DNA from: Desulfatibacillaceae bacterium | Lineage (GTDB): Bacteria; Desulfobacterota; Desulfobacteria; Desulfobacterales; Desulfatibacillaceae | Assembly (NCBI GenBank): GCA_030018745.1 | Contig: JASEHB010000149.1 | Span: 1-6,489 of the forward strand | Direction: 5' to 3' | Length of the DNA stretch: 6,489 bases | Shown: positions 1-5,736 of the stretch, piece after piece | Layout of the letters: the number at the start of each line of letters is the position of its first letter | How positions within the stretch are numbered: position 1 is the first letter of the stretch | Translations under genes and position numbers: made by a program | Notes under the pieces: model-generated | Seen by the model: the letters and a program-made list of their open reading frames with translations, nothing else | What the model was told of the DNA's origin: nothing | The model's database searches: none

Positions 1-9
1 CAGTTTTGC

Positions 10-46
10 CAAGGCCCTTTCCCTTCGTTTTGGGCCTTGTTTTTTT
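10..46 (+). terminator. Rho-independent terminator of an upstream operon
   Basis: A perfect 8-bp stem, CAAGGCCC (10-17) with GGGCCTTG (32-39), encloses a 14-nt loop and is followed at once by seven T residues (40-46). This is the classic form of an intrinsic terminator reading rightward. No coding sequence for the gene it terminates lies inside the window, so it must belong to a + strand gene ending before base 1. It separates the activator gene at 192 from whatever lies upstream. Confidence 0.85.
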
Positions 47-160
47 GGGAAGCTGCCCATATTGTGTTAAAAATAGATACCCTACAGGCAAAGTCAATCC
101 AACTTCTTGTTGCAAATGAGTTTTTGGCGTCAAAAAGCCGGTCCTTTGCCGGAAAACAAT

Positions 161-179
161 GGGGGCAGGCCCCTTTTTT
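161..179 (+). terminator. Short terminator-like hairpin next to the activator gene RBS
   Basis: GGGG (162-165) can pair with CCCC (170-173) around a 4-nt loop, and six T residues (174-179) follow. The stem is short but all G-C. It lies directly before the ribosome binding site GGGGAG (182-187) of the downstream gene, so if functional it would act as a leader attenuator, not an operon end. Two further small inverted repeats precede it: TTTTTG/CAAAAA (121-126/131-136) and CCGG/CCGG (138-141/149-152). A weak promoter-like pair, TTGGGA (45-50) and TAAAAA (68-73) with 17-nt spacing, lies upstream. No known riboswitch class was recognised. Confidence 0.3.
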
Positions 180-191
180 GCGGGGAGAAAA

Positions 192-998
192 ATGGAATTT
201 TTTGCAGGGATAGATGCAGGCTCCACAAGCACCGAGATGGTTCTGATGGATAGCCATGCAAATATAGTGGCCTTTTCAAAAGCTCCCACAGCGGGAAACA
301 TTCTTGACGCCGCAGCCAGCGTTCTTGGGCAGGTTCTTGCAAGCGCCGGAATAGGCAGGGACAGGATTTGCCGGATTGTGGCCACAGGATACGGCAGAAA
401 GACAGTGCCTTTTGCAGATTGTGCCGTAACGGAAATAACCTGCTATGCACTTGGGGCTTTTCACCTGGACCCTGCCGTGCGCTCGGTCATAGATATCGGC
501 GGCCAGGACTCCAAGTTCATTGCCCTGGGTCCTGACGGGCGGGTGAAAAACTTTGTGATGAACGACAAGTGCGCGGCTGGCACAGGAAGATTTCTGGAAA
601 TGATTGCAAGAACCTTTGCCGTGTCTCTTGATGAGCTTGGCCCTTTGGCCCTGACCCACAAGAATAAGGTGAAGATAAGCAACATCTGCGCTGTATTTGC
701 AGAATCGGAAATGATCTCCCTTTTTTCACAGGGAGTGCTCCGTGAGGACATAATAAATGCCGCGCATCAGGCCATTGGCGAGCGTATTGGAAGCATGATG
801 GGCCGGGTGGGCCTGGAGGAAAAGGTTTTCTTCTGCGGGGGCGTGGCAAAAAATCCGGGCATGGTGCAAAAGCTGGAGCAGGTTCTTGGCGTTGGCCTTG
901 CCCTGCCTGAAGATGTGGAAACCGTGGGAGCCATTGGGGCCGCCCTCCATGCCATTAAAACCGCCCGGCAGGAAGTTGGGGGGCATAATCAGGGTTGA
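192..998 (+). CDS. 2-hydroxyacyl-CoA dehydratase activator (BadF/BadG/BcrA/HgdC-type ATPase)
   Basis: A 268-residue ASKHA-fold ATPase. In this family a homodimer holding one [4Fe-4S] cluster uses ATP hydrolysis to drive a low-potential electron into a 2-hydroxyacyl-CoA dehydratase or benzoyl-CoA reductase. Visible motifs are the N-terminal phosphate-binding GIDAGSTSTE (residues 6-15), DIGGQDSK (101-108), NDKCAAGTGRF (124-134) with Cys127, NICAVFAESE (164-173) with Cys166, and the adenosine-binding FFCGGVAKNPGMV (213-225). Cys127 and Cys166 match the cluster ligands known from Acidaminococcus HgdC, and the length (about 260-270 residues) is typical. I chose the ATG at 192 over the ATG at 159: it has GGGGAG at 182-187, and the protein then begins just before the first motif, as in homologues. 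No dehydratase subunit gene lies in the window, so the partner is unknown. The protein is cytoplasmic and probably oxygen-sensitive. Confidence 0.93.
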   Translation: MEFFAGIDAGSTSTEMVLMDSHANIVAFSKAPTAGNILDAAASVLGQVLASAGIGRDRICRIVATGYGRKTVPFADCAVTEITCYALGAFHLDPAVRSVIDIGGQDSKFIALGPDGRVKNFVMNDKCAAGTGRFLEMIARTFAVSLDELGPLALTHKNKVKISNICAVFAESEMISLFSQGVLREDIINAAHQAIGERIGSMMGRVGLEEKVFFCGGVAKNPGMVQKLEQVLGVGLALPEDVETVGAIGAALHAIKTARQEVGGHNQG

Positions 999-1009
999 GA
1001 AAAAGCAAT

Positions 1010-2104
1010 TCAAGGCCCCTGGGTGGCATTTTGGGAAAGTTGCTCCAGGCGCATTATTGCTGATTCCGCAGCCTCGCGTACGGGTGTGGACGGGTCATCC
1101 TGGGCGGATAACAGGGCCTGGATAACCCGCTGGAGCAAAACCCTGCCGGGAATCTGGTCAGGCCCCTGATCAGAAGTCTGTTCCAGACTCTTGTCAGGAG
1201 TCAGGCCCGGCTCGTTTTCAGGAGCTAAAGCCTCCTGCTGGGCAAGCAACAGTCCGAAGTTGGGCAGGCTTTTCACAGCAGCTTCCCGCACAGCAGGAAA
1301 ATGGTCATCAAGAAGCCCGACAAGGGCGCCAACTGCTTCCTGCGGGTTGGCCCCAATCTCTCCAAGGGCGCTTGCGGCCTTTTCCCGCACGCCTTCATCC
1401 GGGTCATTTATCAGTGCAAGCAGCTTTTCAAAAGCAGGGGCGGCATTCTTGCCAATGGCTCCCAGGGCCAGGGCCGCAGCCTGCCTGATATCGGCATCCG
1501 CCTCATCAAGCAGAGGAACAAGCTCATTAACCGCTTCTGCTGCCAGCGGGCCATAGCTTGCCAGCTTTTGCGCTGCTGTTGTTCTTATGAATTCATCATC
1601 TGTTGCAATGGCGGCAATCAGCACGGGCAATTCAGGCTCAAGGCAAAGGGCAAGAGGTTTTGGCAGGGCCTTTTCCAGGGTTGTTTTAACAAAGGGCCAT
1701 TGCTTTGTGCTTTGGGGCAGGTCCCTGTTTTTGGGGTCCACAATAAGAACGGCTTTTACAAAGCTGTCTGCCTGAACATGAAGGCTGAAATGGGAGGAGA
1801 ATAACCCGCCCCGCCTGCGGGGCTTTGGCAGGACAAAGCCCCCATTCTGGTCCGTAATGGCACTAACCGTTACGGTGAATTGCCCGGGGCTGTCAGGAAA
1901 TGGGTTGTCATGACACCACCAGGTAGCCGTTACAATGGCCTGGGTTATGGGCTGTCCGGTCCGGCAGTCCGCAACTCTTCCGGCATGGGGGCCGGCAAAG
2001 GGCAGGGGGAAGATGAGCCTGCCCACAAAGGTTTGCGAAAGCATAAAAGCGCCCAGAATTATCACCAGGGCTGCAATTAGACCTATTTTGACAATTTTGG
2101 ACAT
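1010..2104 (-). CDS. Membrane-anchored HEAT-repeat protein with N-terminal beta-sandwich-like domain
   Basis: 364 residues. The N-terminus has Lys3 and Lys6 followed by a hydrophobic stretch (about 7-24), probably a signal anchor because no clear cleavage site follows; the rest would then lie outside the cytoplasmic membrane. Residues 40-125 resemble a carboxypeptidase-regulatory-like (transthyretin/Ig-type) module: GRVADCRTGQPI (42-53), then TDQNGGFVLP (84-93). Residues 158-285 form about four HEAT/PBS-lyase-type helical repeats, with recurring patterns such as DIRQAAALALGAIG (205-218) and GVREKAASALGEIG (238-251). A Pro/Gln/Asp-rich linker (about 290-320) leads to one more HEAT unit (321-355, with PVREAAESAI). 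HEAT units serve protein-protein contact; no catalytic motif is seen, so the role is unknown, probably scaffolding at the envelope. The start is supported by AAGGA, 4 nt before the ATG. The gene is convergent with the activator gene (11 nt between stops) and no terminator is seen between them. Confidence 0.88.
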   Translation of the reverse strand: MSKIVKIGLIAALVIILGAFMLSQTFVGRLIFPLPFAGPHAGRVADCRTGQPITQAIVTATWWCHDNPFPDSPGQFTVTVSAITDQNGGFVLPKPRRRGGLFSSHFSLHVQADSFVKAVLIVDPKNRDLPQSTKQWPFVKTTLEKALPKPLALCLEPELPVLIAAIATDDEFIRTTAAQKLASYGPLAAEAVNELVPLLDEADADIRQAAALALGAIGKNAAPAFEKLLALINDPDEGVREKAASALGEIGANPQEAVGALVGLLDDHFPAVREAAVKSLPNFGLLLAQQEALAPENEPGLTPDKSLEQTSDQGPDQIPGRVLLQRVIQALLSAQDDPSTPVREAAESAIMRLEQLSQNATQGP

Positions 2105-2157
2105 GGAGTCCTTTAAGGGAAAAATTTCTGCTTGTTGCCGTATAAAATAACATATTT

Positions 2158-2186
2158 ATTTTACACATTATAGCCAGCGCAGTCAA
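2158..2186 (-). promoter_or_regulatory. Sigma70-type promoter of the HEAT-repeat gene
   Basis: On the minus strand, TTGACT (2186-2181) is followed after exactly 17 nt by TAAAAT (2163-2158). Both hexamers match the consensus at 5 of 6 positions. Transcription would start near 2150, giving a leader of about 46 nt before the ATG at 2104. A second perfect TATAAT on the same strand (2172-2167) lacks a matching -35 box. A 7-bp inverted repeat, GTTGCCG (2134-2140) with CGGCAAC (2202-2208), flanks this promoter. Confidence 0.65.
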
Positions 2187-2190
2187 TAAG

Positions 2191-2243
2191 CCTTTTAAAT
2201 CCGGCAACTTTGCCCCGGGAAGGCTTTTTGCTTGTTTAAAAGG
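2191..2243. repeat. 9-bp perfect inverted repeat with 35-nt spacer
   Basis: CCTTTTAAA (2191-2199) and TTTAAAAGG (2235-2243) are exact reverse complements separated by 35 nt. The left arm begins 4 nt upstream of the -35 box of the HEAT-gene promoter (2181-2186 on the minus strand). The spacer is GC-richer and contains CCGG twice (2201-2204, 2215-2218). There is no T tract, so it is not a terminator; a regulator-binding site is possible but unproven. Confidence 0.4.
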
Positions 2244-2365
2244 ATGAATTGGGTGTGAACAATCACGAACACTCATTTTAAGGACAAAAAATATCGCCTT
2301 AATTAAAACACACAGATACAAAGCTATGTTTAGCTGGAAATTTTGAAAATGTGTGCCCTGAAAAA

Positions 2366-2380
2366 TGGTTTGACAGACCA
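2366..2380. promoter_or_regulatory. Candidate TetR operator O1 over the -35 box
   Basis: TGGTTTGACAGACCA is a 15-nt near-perfect palindrome: TGGT pairs with ACCA and TG with CA about a central A, with a single mismatched pair. It contains the whole TTGACA -35 hexamer, so a bound dimer would block RNA polymerase. Size and symmetry fit TetR-family operators, and the regulator gene begins 55 nt downstream. Binding is inferred from position and symmetry only. Confidence 0.5.
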
Positions 2381-2398
2381 AAGGCAGTTGGATATTTA
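2370..2398 (+). promoter_or_regulatory. Probable promoter of the tetR-aminotransferase operon
   Basis: A perfect -35 hexamer, TTGACA (2370-2375), is followed after 17 nt by AT-rich TATTTA (2393-2398), a weak -10 matching the consensus only in its first three bases. Transcription would start near 2405, giving a leader of about 30 nt before the regulator ATG. A palindrome covers the -35 box and a second one covers the predicted start site, the usual architecture for TetR-family repression. Confidence 0.5.
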
Positions 2399-2401
2399 TA
2401 T

Positions 2402-2415
2402 GTTGGCTGACCAAC
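2402..2415. promoter_or_regulatory. Candidate TetR operator O2 at the transcription start region
   Basis: GTTGG (2402-2406) and CCAAC (2411-2415) form a perfect 5-bp inverted repeat around CTGA. It shares TGAC and a CCAA half-site with the palindrome at 2366-2380, about 35 nt centre to centre, and ends 7 nt before the GG of the regulator's SD. As RNA it would be only a weak hairpin, so a DNA-binding role is more likely. Confidence 0.4.
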
Positions 2416-2434
2416 TTAAGCGGAAAGGAAAGCC

Positions 2435-3097
2435 ATGGGCAGGAAAAATATATCTGAAAAACGCCGCGAGGAAGTGGTGTGGGCTCTTTTTGACTGCCTT
2501 GCCAGGCAAGGCCACGAAAAAGTAACCGTAAAGGCTATCGCGGCCCGGGCCGGTTTGGCCCACGGGGCCATACATTATTTTTTCAAGAGTAAAGATGAAA
2601 TTGTCTCAGCGCTTGTAGAGGCCATTGCAGAGAAATACGGGAGCCTCATGGATGAGTTCCTGGAATCCATTCCCCCGGGACCGGACGCAGTTGAAATTGT
2701 TTTGGATTTTTTGGTTGATGAGTTCGTCTTCGAGGGCAGCTTGAATCGGGTCTTTTACAATTTAGTCCAGATGGGGTTCGAACGCGAAAGCGTATTGAAG
2801 CCTTTGCAGGTCATGATCAGGGAATACAGGGAAAGACTGGCCCGGGTCCTCTCCATGCACCGCACTAACAAGTTTGACCAGTCTCAAGCCTCGGTACTGG
2901 TGGCCGTAATTGAGGGATTTGCATTGCAATGGATAATCGAACCCGAGGCTCTTGATCGGAACGAGGTTCGGCAACAGGTTTCCCAAGTGATGTCCGCCTG
3001 TCTCCGGGAACCTGAAGAAAAAAACACAAAGACGGAACAAAGCGGAAGCGAAAACGATTCCGCTTCAGGACTCACACCATCGGGAGGACCACCATGA
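2435..3097 (+). CDS. TetR/AcrR-family transcriptional regulator
   Basis: 220 residues. The N-terminal helix (about 6-25) and the helix-turn-helix (about 28-52, VTVKAIAARAG then HGAIHYFFKSKDEI) are typical of TetR-family DNA-binding domains. Residues 60-190 form the all-helical ligand-binding and dimerisation domain, whose ligand cannot be predicted. A polar, probably disordered tail follows (about 192-220, rich in Glu, Ser, Gly and Pro), longer than usual for the family. The start ATG has AAGGA (2425-2429) 5 nt upstream. The stop overlaps the AT1 start in an ATGA, so the two are translationally coupled and the regulator almost certainly controls the aminotransferase pair. Two palindromes in its promoter suggest autorepression. 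The effector may be the substrate or product of the pair, but this is inference. Confidence 0.93.
   Translation: MGRKNISEKRREEVVWALFDCLARQGHEKVTVKAIAARAGLAHGAIHYFFKSKDEIVSALVEAIAEKYGSLMDEFLESIPPGPDAVEIVLDFLVDEFVFEGSLNRVFYNLVQMGFERESVLKPLQVMIREYRERLARVLSMHRTNKFDQSQASVLVAVIEGFALQWIIEPEALDRNEVRQQVSQVMSACLREPEEKNTKTEQSGSENDSASGLTPSGGPP
3040..3065 (+). promoter_or_regulatory. RNA hairpin at the tetR/AT1 junction
   Basis: AAGCGGAA (3040-3047) and TTCCGCTT (3058-3065) are perfect 8-bp complements. Inside, after one mismatch, CG pairs with CG around an AAAA loop. The hairpin lies in the codons of the disordered TetR tail and ends 16 nt before the AT1 ribosome binding site GGGAGGA (3082-3088). There is no T run, so it is not an intrinsic terminator. 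It could adjust AT1 translation or protect the downstream message from decay. Confidence 0.45.
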
Positions 3098-4470
3098 AAG
3101 GATTAAAAAAGGACTTGAGGCCAAAACAGCATAAACAACGAATACTGTCTGAATTCGGCAAGCATATATCCAAAGGCCAGATCAAATTTTTGAAGGCCGG
3201 GCATCTTGACTTCTTCGAAACCAAACGCCGTGGGGCTTTTTTCGAAGATGTTTCCACGGGGAAGCGCTACCTGGATGGATTTTCCTCTGCCGGTTGTTTC
3301 AATGTGGGGCGCGGCAACCCGGAAATCATCAAGGAACTCTGCGCAGCTGCAATCCAATCCGATATGGGAAGCGCGGGCCTTTTGTCAAAGCAAAAGGTGC
3401 AGTTTGCCCAAAAGCTTGTCGGCGTATGCCCCGGCGACCTCAAAAGGGTGGTCTTTGCAGGCTCCGGAGCCGATGCCGTGGAAGGTGCCCTCAAGCTGGC
3501 TATAGGCGCCAGCGGACGAGAAAAGGTCATATCCATGCTCAAGGCCTACCACGGTCACTCCGGGTTCAGCCTGTCCGCCAACGGTAAAGACTATTACAAA
3601 GAACTCTTCGAGCCCCTCATGCCCTCGTTCGATTTTGTGCCGTTCGGGGATTTGGAAGCTTTCAGGAAGGCTGCGGATAAAAACACGGCCGCCGTTATCC
3701 TGGAACCCATCCAGGGTGAAGGTGGCATTCATGTGGCCAGTGACGAGTATCTTTGGGGGCTCCGAAAAATATGTGACGATTTGGGGATCATCCTCATCTT
3801 TGACGAAATACAGACCGGTTTCGGTCGCACGGGAAAACTCTGGGCATGCGAGCACTCGGGCGTGATCCCGGACATTATGGTCCTGGCCAAATCCATTGGA
3901 GGCGGGGTTTATCCCAATGGGGCGGTCGTGTATCGGGACATCCCGGTTTTGCAGAACTTTGTGGAAAAACACCCCAGGTTCCACTTTTCCTTTGGTGGCG
4001 GCACGGACATAGGTTGCCGGGTTTCATCAAAGGTTCTGGACTATATCGTGGAAAACCGGCTTTGGGAAAACGCGGAAAAGATGGGCGGAATAATCAGAGA
4101 GGGGCTTTTAAAGCTGCAAAAAGAAAATCCGGCAATCATACTCGAAGTCCGTGGCCGGGGCATGATGCTGGGCTTGGAATACAAGCATGATTTCATGGGC
4201 ATGCTCATGGCGGAATGCTTGAGCCGAAAAGGCATGTTTGCCGCCTACTCCGGAAACGCCCCCCAGGTGATGCGCTTCCAGATCCCCCTCACCATTACCG
4301 AGGGGGAAGCAAAGGAAGTGCTTGATGTTGTGCAGGCTGCCCTGAAATTAATGAAGCTCTATTTTATTCTGCTCATACCCCTTTCCCGGCTGCCTCTTTC
4401 CCGGCGACTTGTAAATGACCCGAAAGTTCTGATTTTCGCCAACAATTTATTGAGAAGGTTCGGTTTATAG
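3094..4470 (+). CDS. PLP-dependent class III aminotransferase, catalytically complete (AT1)
   Basis: 458 residues, fold-type I, class III (acetylornithine/GABA/diamine aminotransferase superfamily); such enzymes move an amino group between an amine or amino acid and a keto acid. Family landmarks are intact: phosphate-binding AGSGADA (122-128), AYHGHSG (151-157), ILEPIQGEGG (202-211), FDEIQTGFGRTG (236-247) with Asp237 facing the pyridine nitrogen, and LAKSIGGG (264-271) with Lys266 as the Schiff-base lysine (codon AAA, 3889-3891). The cross-subunit phosphate motif is SFGGG (299-303), with Ser where Thr is usual. Arg394 in RFQIPL could bind a substrate carboxylate. The start overlaps the tetR stop and has GGGAGGA 5 nt upstream. 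The catalytic fold ends near residue 420; the last 38 residues are an unusual hydrophobic/basic tail. The substrate is not predictable from sequence. It is paralogous to the next gene. Confidence 0.95.
   Translation: MKGLKKDLRPKQHKQRILSEFGKHISKGQIKFLKAGHLDFFETKRRGAFFEDVSTGKRYLDGFSSAGCFNVGRGNPEIIKELCAAAIQSDMGSAGLLSKQKVQFAQKLVGVCPGDLKRVVFAGSGADAVEGALKLAIGASGREKVISMLKAYHGHSGFSLSANGKDYYKELFEPLMPSFDFVPFGDLEAFRKAADKNTAAVILEPIQGEGGIHVASDEYLWGLRKICDDLGIILIFDEIQTGFGRTGKLWACEHSGVIPDIMVLAKSIGGGVYPNGAVVYRDIPVLQNFVEKHPRFHFSFGGGTDIGCRVSSKVLDYIVENRLWENAEKMGGIIREGLLKLQKENPAIILEVRGRGMMLGLEYKHDFMGMLMAECLSRKGMFAAYSGNAPQVMRFQIPLTITEGEAKEVLDVVQAALKLMKLYFILLIPLSRLPLSRRLVNDPKVLIFANNLLRRFGL
4378..4407 (+). repeat. 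15-bp tandem duplication in the AT1 tail
   Basis: CCCCTTTCCCGGCTG (4378-4392) is followed directly by CCTCTTTCCCGGCGA (4393-4407), 12 of 15 bases identical. The unit is in frame and encodes PLSRL then PLSRR (residues 429-438). It lies in the C-terminal extension that has no counterpart in the adjacent paralogue. Confidence 0.7.
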
Positions 4471-4496
4471 CCGACGCAAATGATTGGAGGTGCTTC

Positions 4497-5729
4497 GTGG
4501 CAAAGGGGAATTCAGCGAATAGCGACTGGATGCAGGCAGCAAAAAAGGTTTTTTCCGAGGCTATGGTTGCCGAGCTGGCGGCAAAGGGCCAAGACTTTCT
4601 GGAATCGCGGTCAGAAGGTGTGTGGTTATATGATGAGAAAGGAAACGCCTCGATAGACGCATACACGGCTGCCGGTACCCATAACCTGGGGCGAACCCGT
4701 TCGGAGCTTTCCCAGGCCCTTCTGGAAGCGGCGCAAAAAACGGATCAAGGGAACTTCATCCTGCTTTCGGAAGAGAAAGTGCGGCTTGCCCGCCGCCTGG
4801 CCTCCTTTCTGCCCCATGACCTCTCATGCATGTTGTTCACAGTCGTGCGGGGCGAAGCCATGGATGCGGCATGCAAGCTAGCTCGCGGACACACGGAAAG
4901 ACCCCACTTGGTCACCGTTGATGGGGGGTGGTACGGGCAGACCGGATTTGCCATGAGCCTTTCGGAACGCGAGGACAAATCCAAGTATGGTTCTCTGATT
5001 CCTGGCGTCACCACTGTTCCTTTCGGGGATGTGGTTGAGATGAAAAAAGCGGTTTCCAAACGGACGGCCGCCGTGATTCTGGAGCCTGTTCAGGCCGAAA
5101 ATGGATGCCGCGCAGCTTCCAAAGAATATTTGCGGCAATTGCGACAGATCTGTGACCGGAATGGAACGCTTCTTATTTTGGACGAGACCCAGACCGGGTT
5201 CGGACGCACCGGGGAGCGGTTCGCCTGTGAAGGCCTTGGTGTTTATCCGGACATTCTGATCCTGGGCGAGGCCCTTGCCGGAGGTATGTTCCCCATGTGC
5301 GGACTGGCATTCCCTCCCCGGGTCAAGGCCTTTTTTGACAAGCATCCCCTTATTCACTTATGCACCTTCGGGGGGCATGATGTGGGGTGTCTTGTGGCGG
5401 AAAAATCACTGGAATTGTACGAGATCCTTAAGCCATGGGAAAACGCCAAAAGGCAAGGGAGACATATTCTGGGTGAACTCCAGGCGTTGGCTGTGGAACA
5501 TTCCAAAATCGTAAGGTCCGTTTCCGGGGTCGGCCTTCTGATATCCATTCAGATGGATTCTGTGGAAAGGGCGCTGGGGTTTTGCAATGCCGCAAGAAAA
5601 GCAGGCCTTTTATGCATGCCCGGCGAAGTAATGAAGGCCAGTGTTGTGCTGCGTCCGTCGCTTACCATTTCGGACGATGATTCGGAGACGCTTTTAAAAG
5701 CGGTTCGCGACTCCCTTCAGACATTGTAA
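4497..5729 (+). CDS. Class III aminotransferase homologue lacking the catalytic lysine, probable pseudoenzyme (AT2)
   Basis: 410 residues, collinear with AT1 throughout: ILEPVQAENG (194-203), LDETQTGFGRTG (228-239) and TFGGHDVGC (290-298) match AT1 segments. At the Schiff-base position AT1 has LAKSIGGG while AT2 has LGEALAGG, so Lys266 is replaced by Glu258 (codon GAG, 5268-5270). The phosphate loop Gly-Ser-Gly becomes Val116-Val117-Arg118, and Tyr-His-Gly becomes Trp145-Tyr146-Gly147. Asp229, Gln232, Arg386 and cross-subunit Thr290 are kept. Ordinary transamination by this chain alone is therefore unlikely. The frame is intact and the translation signals are good (GTG start, GGAGG at 4486-4490), so it is not a decayed gene. 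It lies 26 nt after AT1 in the same operon. The likeliest role is a structural or regulatory partner of AT1, perhaps completing its active site at a dimer interface; an unrelated binding role remains possible. Confidence 0.9.
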   Translation: MAKGNSANSDWMQAAKKVFSEAMVAELAAKGQDFLESRSEGVWLYDEKGNASIDAYTAAGTHNLGRTRSELSQALLEAAQKTDQGNFILLSEEKVRLARRLASFLPHDLSCMLFTVVRGEAMDAACKLARGHTERPHLVTVDGGWYGQTGFAMSLSEREDKSKYGSLIPGVTTVPFGDVVEMKKAVSKRTAAVILEPVQAENGCRAASKEYLRQLRQICDRNGTLLILDETQTGFGRTGERFACEGLGVYPDILILGEALAGGMFPMCGLAFPPRVKAFFDKHPLIHLCTFGGHDVGCLVAEKSLELYEILKPWENAKRQGRHILGELQALAVEHSKIVRSVSGVGLLISIQMDSVERALGFCNAARKAGLLCMPGEVMKASVVLRPSLTISDDDSETLLKAVRDSLQTL

Positions 5730-5736
5730 CCTTCGC

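Larger units (their letters stand above)
2105..2434. other. Divergent intergenic region with AT-rich inverted repeats
   Basis: These 330 nt lie between the HEAT gene and the tetR-aminotransferase operon and carry both promoters. No gene in it is supported. The centre is AT-rich and holds repeated CCTT...AA / TT...AAGG boxes at 2110-2118 (CCTTTAAGG), 2191-2199, 2235-2243, 2278-2283 and 2297-2302. These could be protein-binding sites or simply follow from base composition. Confidence 0.5.

Noticed and set aside
159..191. Earlier ATG (159) as start of the activator gene
   Set aside because: It would add 11 residues not expected in the family and run through the GC hairpin and T tract. The ATG at 192 has a better placed SD and gives the usual N-terminus and cysteine numbering.
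1191..1804. Two long + strand open frames opposite the HEAT gene
   Set aside because: They lie inside a well-supported repeat protein on the other strand. Their products are low-complexity Ser/Ala- or Gly/Lys-rich sequences with no recognisable domain, typical of antisense shadows.
1908..2414. 168-codon minus-strand open frame across the divergent promoter region
   Set aside because: It overlaps the start of the HEAT gene in another frame, runs through both promoters, shows no recognisable domain and has no convincing SD.
3385..3984. 199-codon minus-strand open frame inside AT1
   Set aside because: It lies wholly within a clear aminotransferase coding sequence on the opposite strand, and no motif was recognised.
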